The translations under genes were made by a program, and so were the position numbers. The notes beneath the pieces are model-generated. The model did no database searches. It was not told where the DNA came from and saw only the letters and a list, made by a program, of their open reading frames with translations. This document shows, piece after piece, positions 24,133 to 32,167 of a DNA stretch of 41,620 nt (within the stretch, counting starts at the first letter, position 1; each line of letters begins with the position of its first letter). This DNA comes from an uncultured Lachnospiraceae bacterium (GTDB lineage Bacteria > Bacillota > Clostridia > Lachnospirales > Lachnospiraceae), in the NCBI GenBank assembly GCA_934408585.1, contig CAKRVA010000013.1, positions 1-41,620 of the forward strand. The letters run 5' to 3'.

Positions 24133-24783
24133 ATGAATAAGGGAAATGACAACTGCAAACATATCTATATTGTTTTTGTAAAGGCACGAACCGGTCTTGG
24201 AAAATTTGCAAGATTGTTTTCAGATTACGAGTATACGCATGTGGCGGTATGTCTGAACGGAAGGAAAAATGATTTTCTTACGTTTTCAAGAAGGCGGCAT
24301 AATGCCCCCTTTGATTCCGGCTTTATGCATGAAACATTGGATTGTTATGCGTTTGGAAAGCATCAGAGTATTAAATTGAAAATATATAAAATTCCGGTAA
24401 AAGCGGAAAGAAAACGACAGATTGAAAAGTATATTACAGAAATAGAAAAGGATACGGAATATATATTTAACCTTTATTCAATGGCAACGATGTCAGTTGT
24501 TCATGGACTGCCGATTTACAAGGCAGAAAATTGTATGTCATTTGTGGCAAGAATTTTGCAGTTATCAGAGGCTGTGGAAATGAAGGAACCGTATTACAGA
24601 TACAATATCAGGGAGATAGAAGAACTGCTTGGAGGTTATCCTTATCGTGAAGGATTGTTTTATAAAACAAAAATTCAGACACGGAATTATATGGAGCATG
24701 TGTCATTTGCAGAAAATCTTCGCCTGTTCCTGGAATTGAACCGAAAGCTGCTTGCACGAATGATTTGTAAAAAGGGTGAATAA
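24133..24783 (+). CDS. Permuted papain-like (LRAT/YiiX-type) hydrolase or acyltransferase candidate
   Basis: The 216-aa protein has no signal peptide. Its layout fits the circularly permuted NlpC/P60 group (YiiX, LRAT): a His early in a strand (YEYTHVAVCLNG, H36) and the probable nucleophile Cys at the start of a later helix (AENCMSFVARIL, C134). In this group the substrates are usually lipids or amides, and members of the LRAT family move acyl chains. Position between the phosphatidyltransferase and PEP mutase genes suggests a lipid substrate. The assignment is from motif pattern only; no close family name is recognised. It has a good GAAGGA site 10 bases upstream. Confidence 0.6.
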   Translation: MNKGNDNCKHIYIVFVKARTGLGKFARLFSDYEYTHVAVCLNGRKNDFLTFSRRRHNAPFDSGFMHETLDCYAFGKHQSIKLKIYKIPVKAERKRQIEKYITEIEKDTEYIFNLYSMATMSVVHGLPIYKAENCMSFVARILQLSEAVEMKEPYYRYNIREIEELLGGYPYREGLFYKTKIQTRNYMEHVSFAENLRLFLELNRKLLARMICKKGE

Positions 24784-24799
24784 GGAAAGGATACATCGG

Positions 24800-25687
24800 A
24801 TGTATAATATTTTGCCGGAAGAAAGAAGAAAAAAATTAAGAGACATGTTATGCCATGGAAAGCATGTACGGGTTATGGAAGCATCCAGCGGACTTTCCGG
24901 GTTAATTGTAGAGAATGTAAAAGCCGGAGATAAAGAGTATGATGCTATGTGGATAAGCTCTTTGTGCAATGCTGCCTGGCAGGGAAAACCGGACAATGAG
25001 GTGGTTGATTTTTCAGACCGGCTCAGAACAATAGAGAATATTCTTGAAGTAACAACAAAACCAGTTATTGTTGATGGAGATACCGGTGGAAAGACGGAGC
25101 ATTTTCTTTATCATGTGAGGACGCTTGAAAGACTTGGCGTTTCGGCAATTATAATTGAGGACAAAAAAGGGTTAAAGCAGAACTCTTTGTTGGGAAATTC
25201 GTCATTACACATGCTGGAGGATAAAGAGGTATTTGCTGACAAAATTCGTATGGGTAAGGCGGCACTTCAAACAAGTGATTTTATGATTATAGCCAGAATT
25301 GAAAGTTTTATAGCCGGTAACACGATGGAAGATGCATTGGACAGAGCGGAGTGCTATGTCGATGCGGGGGCAGATGCGATTATGATTCACAGTTGTAAAT
25401 CGGATGGAAAGGAGATTATGCAGTTTTTACATGCTTTCCGGAAAAAACACGCACAAATTCCTGTGGTTCTTATTCCGACAACATATTGTACCTATAAGGA
25501 GGATGAGCTTTTTGAAAATGGTGCAGATGTGGTAATTTATGCAAATCATTTGCTTAGGTGTGCTTATAAGAGCATGGTACGGACGGCAGAGCAGATTTTA
25601 GAGTGTGGACGTGCAATGGAAGCTGATATAGAAAATTGTATTTCGATAAAGGAAATCTTGGAGTTGATAAGTGATGAACAAAATTGA
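24800..25687 (+). CDS. aepX: Phosphoenolpyruvate phosphomutase
   Basis: The start is ATG 24800, behind AAGGAAAGG; an in-frame GTG at 24776 has no site. The 295-aa enzyme belongs to the isocitrate lyase/PEP mutase superfamily and carries the diagnostic signature EDKxxxKxNS (E120-S129), which separates true mutases from lyases. The metal-binding DGDTG (92-96) and early MEASSGLSGLIVE region are also present. It makes the C-P bond by turning PEP into phosphonopyruvate, the entry point of nearly all natural phosphonates. Because the equilibrium strongly favours PEP, the next enzyme (phosphonopyruvate decarboxylase, directly adjacent and overlapping by 14 bp) is needed to pull the reaction. Confidence 0.96.
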   Translation: MYNILPEERRKKLRDMLCHGKHVRVMEASSGLSGLIVENVKAGDKEYDAMWISSLCNAAWQGKPDNEVVDFSDRLRTIENILEVTTKPVIVDGDTGGKTEHFLYHVRTLERLGVSAIIIEDKKGLKQNSLLGNSSLHMLEDKEVFADKIRMGKAALQTSDFMIIARIESFIAGNTMEDALDRAECYVDAGADAIMIHSCKSDGKEIMQFLHAFRKKHAQIPVVLIPTTYCTYKEDELFENGADVVIYANHLLRCAYKSMVRTAEQILECGRAMEADIENCISIKEILELISDEQN

Positions 25688-26807
25688 TACGGTGGACTTT
25701 TACAAAACTTTGTGTGAAAACGAATTTGATTTTTTTACCGGGGTACCCGATTCGCTGTTGAAAGAGTTATGTTTATGCATTGAAGATTTGGCAGCGGAAA
25801 AGCATATTCTTGCAGCAAATGAGGGAAACGCTGTAGCGATTGCGTGTGGATATCATATTACTACCGGCAGGTTCGGGGTAGTTTATATGCAAAATTCCGG
25901 CATTGGAAATGCGGTAAATCCACTGTTGTCTTTGGCAGATGAAAAGGTTTATCAGATTCCAATGCTTCTTTTGATTGGCTATCGGGGGGAGCCGGGCGTC
26001 AAGGATGAGCCGCAGCATCAAAAACAAGGGGAACTTACATTACCACTTTTGGAAACGCTGGGAATTCCATGGCAGATAGTAGATGATAATTATCAACAAC
26101 AAATTAAGGATTGCCATGATTACATGAAGCAGAATGGAAAAACCATGGCATTGGTAATAAAGAAAGATACATTTGCAAAATATCATAGTACCGGTGTGGA
26201 GAAAAAGGGAAAAAGGGATAATACCGCAAATCTGCTTGCCAGAGAGCAGGCACTTCATGCCATTTTGACACAATTGGATGAGGATGAGTTTGTGGTATCC
26301 ACAACAGGGAAAACTTCAAGAGAAATATTTGAGATACGGGAAGCACAACATGTGGGACATGCCAATGACTTTTTGACGGTTGGTTCAATGGGGCATGCAT
26401 CTTCACTCGCGTTAGGAATTAGTCAGAATACAGATAAGAACATTTACTGTATCGATGGGGATGGTGCTTTTTTGATGCACATGGGTGGTCTCGCGATTGC
26501 AGTACAGAATGTAAAAGATAATTTTAAGTATATTTTGATTAATAATGGCTGCCATGAATCAGTTGGTGGTCAGCCAACGATTGCAAATCAGCTGGAGCTT
26601 GATAAAATTCTATATGGTATGGGATTTGATAAAGTTTTTATGGTCAAAGCAGAAGAAGAGTTGATTTTGGCATTACAGTATCAAAAGAAACATGGAAAAT
26701 GTGCTATTGTTGTTTGGACAAATCAGACTTCCAGGGAAAATCTTGGAAGACCTACAACAACGCCGATCGAAAATAAAGAAAATTTTGAAATGAAAATCAG
26801 AGGCTGA
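25674..26807 (+). CDS. aepY: Phosphonopyruvate decarboxylase
   Basis: The 377-aa thiamine-diphosphate enzyme converts phosphonopyruvate to phosphonoacetaldehyde and CO2. The N-terminal part has FFTGVPDSLLK and the cofactor-activating Glu in AANEGNAVAIACGY (E50). The C-terminal part has GSMGHASSLALGIS and the ThDP/Mg motif starting CIDGDGAFLMHMGGLA and ending ILINN, then HESVGGQPT. These are the hallmark blocks of the Ppd family. The start is ATG 25674, directly after an in-frame GTG. It overlaps aepX and is followed by the reductase/nucleotidyltransferase fusion with a single-base gap. No aminoethylphosphonate transaminase gene is present in the window. Confidence 0.95.
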   Translation: MNKIDTVDFYKTLCENEFDFFTGVPDSLLKELCLCIEDLAAEKHILAANEGNAVAIACGYHITTGRFGVVYMQNSGIGNAVNPLLSLADEKVYQIPMLLLIGYRGEPGVKDEPQHQKQGELTLPLLETLGIPWQIVDDNYQQQIKDCHDYMKQNGKTMALVIKKDTFAKYHSTGVEKKGKRDNTANLLAREQALHAILTQLDEDEFVVSTTGKTSREIFEIREAQHVGHANDFLTVGSMGHASSLALGISQNTDKNIYCIDGDGAFLMHMGGLAIAVQNVKDNFKYILINNGCHESVGGQPTIANQLELDKILYGMGFDKVFMVKAEEELILALQYQKKHGKCAIVVWTNQTSRENLGRPTTTPIENKENFEMKIRG

Positions 26808-26808
26808 T

Positions 26809-28653
26809 ATGAAAGCAGTTTTATTTAATTCCGGTATGGGAAGCAGGATGGGAACACTTACGAGTGAGCATCCAAAATGTATGGTGAAACTATATAATGG
26901 AGAAACGGTATTGGAACGTCAGATTCGGATTCTCAGTTTATGCGGAATTCGGGAATTTGTGATTACAACAGGACCGTTTCGGGAGCAGATAGAAAGGGTG
27001 GCACAGCAATACCCGGAGTTGAAATTTACTTTCGTGCATAATGAGGATTATCAAACGACAAATTATATTGTTTCGATGGATAAAGCTGCAGAATTTATGA
27101 AAGACGACGTGTTATTGCTTCATGGTGATCTTGTTTTTAATAAAAATCTTGTTTTAAAAATTTTACACCATTCCCAAAAATCAGTTTGCATTTATAATGA
27201 GAAAAAGGAACTGCCACAAAAAGATTTCAAGGCTTCTTTTTCAAAAGATAAGGAGGGCAATCTGGTTTTGAAGAAGGTTTCCGTCCAGCTTTTTGAGGCA
27301 GGATGTTATGCGTTTCAGCCATTTTATAAATTGTGCAAAAAAGATATTGGAATGTGGCTTGAAAGGGTTCATGAATTTGTTGAAAATGGAGTCGTAAATG
27401 TATATGCGGAGAATGCCTTGAATGAAATTACAGATGAGGTCGCAATTTCGGGAGTATCTTATGCAGATGACTATATAGATGAAATTGACAATGAAGAGGA
27501 CTATCAGCGGGTAGACCGGGAAATTCGGTGTATGGATGTGCACGATCAGATTATAGAGGAAACAGATGATTATGCGAAGGCACTTTGCAGATATGTATAT
27601 TCGGAGGAAACAGTTTTCCTGGTATGCGGAAAGAAATTGAAGGAGAATGTGCTTGACAGATTAACGGATTGTTGCAAGGCAGTGGAGGTGTTTGATGATT
27701 TTACTGCCAATCCAAAGTATGAAGATATTATGAAAGGAGTTGCACTATTTAGGCGGAGCAATTGTAGGAAAATCATTGCAGTCGGCGGAGGAAGTACGCT
27801 GGATGTTGCAAAATGCATCAAGCTTTTTTCTGCTTTGGACAGAGAAGAGGACTTCTTTGACAAACATTTCAATTACTCTACAGTACCACTTATTGCAGTT
27901 CCTACTACTGCGGGCACAGGAAGCGAGTCTACACAAATTGCGGTTATCTATGTGCATGGGGAAAAACAGTCGATTGACCATGCATCAATTTTACCGGATG
28001 TTGCATTGTTGGATGCAGGATTTTTGCGAATATTACCGGAGTATCAGAAAAAGACAACGATGATGGATGCACTTTGCCAGGCAATAGAATCCTTTTGGGC
28101 AATAGGGGCAACGCAGGAAAGTAAGATGTATGCGACAACATGCATACAGCAGATTATGGAAAACCACGGGCAGTATCTTGCTGCACACGAAACCGGGAAG
28201 AAAGATACATCCGGTGCAACTATATGGGAAAAGAAAATGTTGCGGGCAGCAAATTATAGCGGTAGGGCAATTCACATTTCGAGAACTACGGCACCACACT
28301 CCATGAGTTATAAACTGACAACACTTTATGGAATCAGTCATGGGCATGCGGTAGCATTATGTCTCATTCCATGCTGGAAACTTTTACATAAAAAATCGTA
28401 CACAGACGAAAAACTTGCAGAGGTTTTAATGGCACTTGCAAAAGTATTGTTACCAGAAAAAAGCATGCCGGATATCAGCGAGAGTATTTCACTTGTTGAA
28501 AATTTGATTTCAAAATTGGAACTCCCGGGGATAAAGGTGAAACCGGAAGATTTGGAAGAATTGGTCAACTCCGTTAATTTAGAACGGATGAGTAATAATC
28601 CCGTTTGTTTTACAAAAGAAGAATTATATCAATTATATAGACAGTTTATTTAG
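26809..28653 (+). CDS. Fusion: PntC-like nucleotidyltransferase + phosphonoacetaldehyde reductase-like iron alcohol dehydrogenase
   Basis: The 614-aa protein has two domains. Residues 1-245 are an NTP transferase: GMGSR (9-13), K23 in HPKCMVK, metal Asp D106 (HGDLVF) and the closing DEIDNEEDY with D227. Residues about 255-614 are a group III iron-type dehydrogenase: GGGSTLDVAK (326-335), PTTAGTGSE (365-373), metal residues D420, H497 and H511. The second metal ligand, normally His four residues after the Asp, is Gln (Q424). Next to aepX/aepY the dehydrogenase should reduce phosphonoacetaldehyde to 2-hydroxyethylphosphonate and the transferase should convert it to the CMP ester. The fusion order is opposite to the chemical order. 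It is the last gene of the operon. Confidence 0.85.
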   Translation: MKAVLFNSGMGSRMGTLTSEHPKCMVKLYNGETVLERQIRILSLCGIREFVITTGPFREQIERVAQQYPELKFTFVHNEDYQTTNYIVSMDKAAEFMKDDVLLLHGDLVFNKNLVLKILHHSQKSVCIYNEKKELPQKDFKASFSKDKEGNLVLKKVSVQLFEAGCYAFQPFYKLCKKDIGMWLERVHEFVENGVVNVYAENALNEITDEVAISGVSYADDYIDEIDNEEDYQRVDREIRCMDVHDQIIEETDDYAKALCRYVYSEETVFLVCGKKLKENVLDRLTDCCKAVEVFDDFTANPKYEDIMKGVALFRRSNCRKIIAVGGGSTLDVAKCIKLFSALDREEDFFDKHFNYSTVPLIAVPTTAGTGSESTQIAVIYVHGEKQSIDHASILPDVALLDAGFLRILPEYQKKTTMMDALCQAIESFWAIGATQESKMYATTCIQQIMENHGQYLAAHETGKKDTSGATIWEKKMLRAANYSGRAIHISRTTAPHSMSYKLTTLYGISHGHAVALCLIPCWKLLHKKSYTDEKLAEVLMALAKVLLPEKSMPDISESISLVENLISKLELPGIKVKPEDLEELVNSVNLERMSNNPVCFTKEELYQLYRQFI

Positions 28654-28673
28654 AACGGTTTATTTAAATAAGC

Positions 28674-28708
28674 AATGCAGGAACAGGTAATGTTCCTGCA
28701 TTTTTTGT
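28674..28708 (+). terminator. Terminator of the phosphonate operon
   Basis: AATGCAGGAACA (28674-28685) and TGTTCCTGCATT (28691-28702) form a perfect 12-bp stem with a 5-base loop, followed by a T run. Confidence 0.92.
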
Positions 28709-28769
28709 TTGAAGGGAGCTTGTTGGTGATAGAGATTAAAAAAATATAAAAATACCCACTTATTTTTAG

Positions 28770-29135
28770 CAGTTTGCACGCGGCTGGGTATGGGAGTAAA
28801 AAGGGACTTTTTATACCCTCGTGTTAGTTGCGGGAAGGGTATAGAGGAAAGAAAGTGCTTGTTTATACCCAGGATTCCATTTGCTAAGAGGGTATAAAAG
28901 CAAGAAAGAGGTTCGCTATACCCACAAGTCAACTGCCAAGAGGGCATAAAAGCAAGAAAGATATCCGCTATACCCACAAGCCAACTGCAGGGAGGGTATA
29001 GAGGAAGAAAAGCGCCTACTTATACCCTCAGTTTAGTTACAGGAAGGGTATAGATGAAAGAAAGTGCTTGTTTATACCCAGGATTCCACTTGCCAATAGG
29101 GCATAAAAACAAGAAAAGTATCCGCTATACCCAGA
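28770..29135. repeat. Family A tandem array, second copy (52-bp unit, TATACCC/GGGTATA)
   Basis: TATACCC starts at 28812, 28864, 28917, 28969, 29021, 29073 and 29126, so the period is 52-53 bp. Each copy is followed by about 17 bp and then GGGTATA or GGGCATA, giving a hairpin arm pair, and then a G/A-rich AGGAAAGAAAGTGC-like piece similar to that in array 1-360. The array fills most of the 696-bp gap between the phosphonate operon and pstS. The remaining 29136-29195 is AT-rich and shows nothing else. Confidence 0.9.
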
Positions 29136-29195
29136 AGCCAGCCATTAACAAAATTCCTTAAAAAATTTCCTTTAAAATTCATCAACAAATCATCT

Positions 29196-29264
29196 TTGAC
29201 AAACATTTTACATAACCAAACTTTTTCATTTTACATAAGGGTTTTATCATGAAATATGTAAGAT
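29196..29264 (+). promoter_or_regulatory. Pho-box-like repeats and promoter region of the pst-pho operon
   Basis: TTGACA (29196) and TTTACA (29207) are 11 bp apart, and TTTACA (29230) and TTTTAT (29242) form a second pair; TTTTACATAA itself occurs twice (29206 and 29229). Tandem TT(A/T/C)ACA repeats at one-turn spacing are the PhoP/PhoB binding pattern. TATGTA (29255-29260) or TAAGAT (29259-29264) may serve as the -10. The exact promoter is uncertain. Confidence 0.6.
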
Positions 29265-29349
29265 AAAGAAAGGTACCTGGAACAAAAGAAAAAAATAAGA
29301 AGAAAGTAAAGTAACAACAAGATAGTAAAGAAATGAGAGGAGAATGATT

Positions 29350-30291
29350 ATGAAAAGAAAATTAAGTATTTTAGTATTGGCAGTAGTTGGAGCAGCAATG
29401 CTTGCAGGATGCGGTGCCGGTACAACAAGCGGAAGCACAGCAGATAACACGGCAAATGAAAGCACAACAGATATTGCGACAGACACAACAGATGCAAGTA
29501 CAACAGATGCAAGCGCAACAGACAGTACAGATAATGCTACGGCAGAAACTCCTGAAGATAACGGAACTGTTTCAACAGATGGTTCTACTTCCATGGAGAA
29601 AGTAATCGGAGCATTGGGAGAATCCTTCATGGCACAGAATGAAGGCGTTACCTTTACCTACAACCCGACAGGTTCTGGTTCCGGTATTACAGCAGTAGCT
29701 GAAGGAAGATGTGACATCGGACTTTCCAGTAGAAATCTGAAAGATGATGAAGTAGCACAGGGACTTAAGCAGACCGTACTGGCATATGACGGAATTGCAA
29801 TCATTGTAAATCCTGAAAATGAAGTTTCTGATTTAGATGTAGAAACAATTGCAAAAATCTATACCGGTGAAATTACAAACTGGAAAGATGTTGGCGGTAA
29901 GGATGCAGAAATCGTTCTGATCGGACGTGAAGCAGGAAGCGGAACAAGAGATGGCTTTGAATCTATTACAGGCACAGAAGACAAATGCTTATATCGTCAG
30001 GAACTTACCTCTACCGGTGATGTAATTACAACTGTTGCACAGAATCCGGATGCCATTGGTTATGCATCACTTGCAGCTGTTAAGGATACCGTTAAGGCAG
30101 TTTCAGTAGGCGGAGTTGTTCCATCTGAAGATACCGTTAAGGATGGCAGTTACGTAATTCAGCGTCCATTCGTTCTTGTAACAAAAGAAGGAACGGAATT
30201 AACACCTACCGCACAGAAGTTCTTCGATTATGTAACATCTGCAGATGCAGCAGAAATTATTGCACAAGCTGGTGCAGTAGCAGCAAACTAG
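29350..30291 (+). CDS. pstS: Phosphate ABC transporter substrate-binding lipoprotein
   Basis: GAGAGGAG at 29335-29342 is 7 bases before ATG 29350 (the ATG at 29344 is too close), giving 313 aa. The lipobox is LAGC with C21. A Thr/Asp/Ala-rich linker (about 25-75) holds the domain off the membrane. The phosphate-binding domain shows GSTSMEKVIGALGESF, NPTGSGSGITAV, the IGLSSRNLKD block, TNWKDVGG, and the signature GREAGSGTRDGF. It captures phosphate outside the cell and delivers it to PstCA. It is the first gene of the pst-phoU-phoBR unit, preceded by Pho-box-like repeats. Confidence 0.95.
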   Translation: MKRKLSILVLAVVGAAMLAGCGAGTTSGSTADNTANESTTDIATDTTDASTTDASATDSTDNATAETPEDNGTVSTDGSTSMEKVIGALGESFMAQNEGVTFTYNPTGSGSGITAVAEGRCDIGLSSRNLKDDEVAQGLKQTVLAYDGIAIIVNPENEVSDLDVETIAKIYTGEITNWKDVGGKDAEIVLIGREAGSGTRDGFESITGTEDKCLYRQELTSTGDVITTVAQNPDAIGYASLAAVKDTVKAVSVGGVVPSEDTVKDGSYVIQRPFVLVTKEGTELTPTAQKFFDYVTSADAAEIIAQAGAVAAN

Positions 30292-30300
30292 AACATATGT

Positions 30301-30337
30301 AATCTGCCGGGTGCTTCCACTGCAACCGGCAGATTTT
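30301..30337 (+). terminator. Intra-operon hairpin between pstS and pstC
   Basis: AATCTGCCGG (30301-30310) and CCGGCAGATT (30326-30335) form a perfect 10-bp stem followed by TTTTG. A partial terminator here would keep pstS transcript levels above those of the membrane and ATPase genes, a common arrangement for binding-protein operons. Confidence 0.7.
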
Positions 30338-30410
30338 GTGGCGTTCTTGTGGAACGAAAACATTCATATGTAAATTGTGGTAATAACATGAAAATGATAC
30401 AGGTGATGGT

Positions 30411-31280
30411 ATGAAAAACAAAAAGCAGTTATTTGAAAATTTTGTACATGGAATATTTCTGATTTTGGGATTGATTACGGTTGGATGTGTGTTGCTGATT
30501 TCCATATATCTGGTTATTTCCGGAATACCGGCGATTCGGGAAATCGGGTTACTTAAGTTTTTGTTTGGAAAAACATGGGCATCTACAGCAGCAGAGCCAT
30601 CCTATGGTATCCTGCCATTTATCCTTACCAGTATATATGGTACGGCAGGGGCTATTCTGCTGGGAGTTCCGTTTGGATTTCTGACAGCAGTATATCTTGC
30701 CAAGGTTGCACCAAAGAAGGTTCGTAATGTTATGGAATCGGCAGTCAGTCTTCTGGCAGGAATTCCTTCCGTGGTATATGGACTTGTAGGTATGCAGGTA
30801 CTTGTTCCCGGAATCCGGAAGCTGTTTCATGTGCCGGATGGCTCAAGTCTGTTTGCTGCAATTATTGTACTGGCAATTATGATATTACCATCCATTATAA
30901 AAGTTTCTGTGACGAGTCTTGAGGCTGTACCGGTGGAATATGAAGATGCTTCTTTGGCATTAGGTGCGACTCCGGTGGAAACTTATTTCCGGGTTTCGGT
31001 TCCGGCAGCCAAAAGCGGAATTGCAGCAGCGGTTGTTTTAGGAGTGGGAAGAGCTATCGGAGAAGCAATGGCAGTCATGATGGTTTCAGGAAATGTGCCA
31101 AATATGCCGGAACTTTTTCAGAGCGTACGTTTTCTTACTACGGCAGTGGCAAGTGAAATGTCTTATTCCTCTGGCTTGCAGAGACAGGCACTGTTTTCCA
31201 TCGCACTTGTATTGTTTTTGTTTATTATGATGATAAATGCAACATTAAACTTTTTCCTGAAAAGAAATGCGGAGGGGTAA
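30411..31280 (+). CDS. pstC: Phosphate ABC transporter permease PstC
   Basis: The 289-aa integral membrane protein has about six hydrophobic helices and the PstC landmarks: FLFGKTWASTAAEPSYGILPFILTS split over residues 40-70, the AGIPSVVYGLVGMQVLVP block, and the coupling-loop EAVPVEYEDASLALGATPVETYFRVSVP region that contacts PstB (given here as a region, about 165-195). GRAIGEAMAVMMVSGN follows. It forms the channel with PstA. The gene starts 119 bp after pstS, beyond the intra-operon hairpin, and ends 2 bp before pstA. Confidence 0.95.
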   Translation: MKNKKQLFENFVHGIFLILGLITVGCVLLISIYLVISGIPAIREIGLLKFLFGKTWASTAAEPSYGILPFILTSIYGTAGAILLGVPFGFLTAVYLAKVAPKKVRNVMESAVSLLAGIPSVVYGLVGMQVLVPGIRKLFHVPDGSSLFAAIIVLAIMILPSIIKVSVTSLEAVPVEYEDASLALGATPVETYFRVSVPAAKSGIAAAVVLGVGRAIGEAMAVMMVSGNVPNMPELFQSVRFLTTAVASEMSYSSGLQRQALFSIALVLFLFIMMINATLNFFLKRNAEG

Positions 31281-31282
31281 TT

Positions 31283-32146
31283 ATGGGAAATCATGCAGTA
31301 ACCGGAAAAAGAAAAAGATATATTTACCTGATGCAGGGCCTTATGTGGTTTGCAACAGGAACAACAGCCCTATTGGTATTATTTCTTGTGGGATATGTGT
31401 TCTTTAAGGGAATACCAAATATTTCATGGGAGCTGTTATCAACAAGTCCAAGTTATTTGGAGGATAGAATCGGAATTTTACCAGATATATTAAATACCCT
31501 CTATATAGTGCTTGCAACGCTGTTGATTGTCCTTCCTCTCGGGGTAGGGGCAGCAATTTATCTGACAGAGTATGCAACCAATCAAAAACTGGTAACGGTC
31601 ATTGAATATGCAGCAGAAACATTATCCGGAATTCCATCCATCATTTATGGTCTTGTTGGAATGTTGTTTTTCTGTCAATTCCTGGAATTGCAGACTTCCC
31701 TTCTGGCTGGAGCATTGACACTTGTAATCATGAACCTTCCGACAATCATGCGTACTACACAGGAAAGTTTGAAAACTGTTCCGCAAAGCTACCGGGAAGG
31801 AGCCTTTGGTTTGGGAGCCGGCAAATGGAGGGTTATCCGGACCGTAGTTTTGCCGGGATGTATTGATGGCGTCATTACCGGATGTATTTTATCGGTAGGA
31901 CGAATTCTTGGAGAATCGGCAGCACTTCTTTTTACCGCCGGTTTTGCCCATGCATTAAATAATATGGTAAAAGGACTTGGCAGCGCGGGCGCAACACTTA
32001 CCGTTGCACTTTATGTATATGCCAAGGAACAGGGAGAATTTGGAATTGCTTTTGCAATAGCAGCAATACTGATGATTTTGACGATGCTGATTAATCTGGC
32101 AGCAGTATTTGTAGGAAATTATTTTAAGAAAAAGAAAGATATGTAG
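31283..32146 (+). CDS. pstA: Phosphate ABC transporter permease PstA
   Basis: The 287-aa membrane protein is homologous to PstC. It carries LSGIPSIIYGLVGMLFF, the EAA coupling loop around QESLKTVPQSYREGAFGLG, and GRILGESAALLFTAG. About six transmembrane helices are visible, the first at residues 14-37. GCGGAGGGG upstream supports ATG 31283. It pairs with PstC to form the phosphate channel and is followed by pstB after 21 bp. Confidence 0.95.
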   Translation: MGNHAVTGKRKRYIYLMQGLMWFATGTTALLVLFLVGYVFFKGIPNISWELLSTSPSYLEDRIGILPDILNTLYIVLATLLIVLPLGVGAAIYLTEYATNQKLVTVIEYAAETLSGIPSIIYGLVGMLFFCQFLELQTSLLAGALTLVIMNLPTIMRTTQESLKTVPQSYREGAFGLGAGKWRVIRTVVLPGCIDGVITGCILSVGRILGESAALLFTAGFAHALNNMVKGLGSAGATLTVALYVYAKEQGEFGIAFAIAAILMILTMLINLAAVFVGNYFKKKKDM

Positions 32147-32167
32147 GAAAAGGAGAGGAAGATAGCC

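Noticed and set aside
16143..28653. AEP transaminase (phnW-type) gene within the phosphonate operon
   Set aside because: No class V or class III aminotransferase motif with a PLP lysine is seen in any gene of the operon; the dehydrogenase domain takes that place, so aminoethylphosphonate is not the predicted product.
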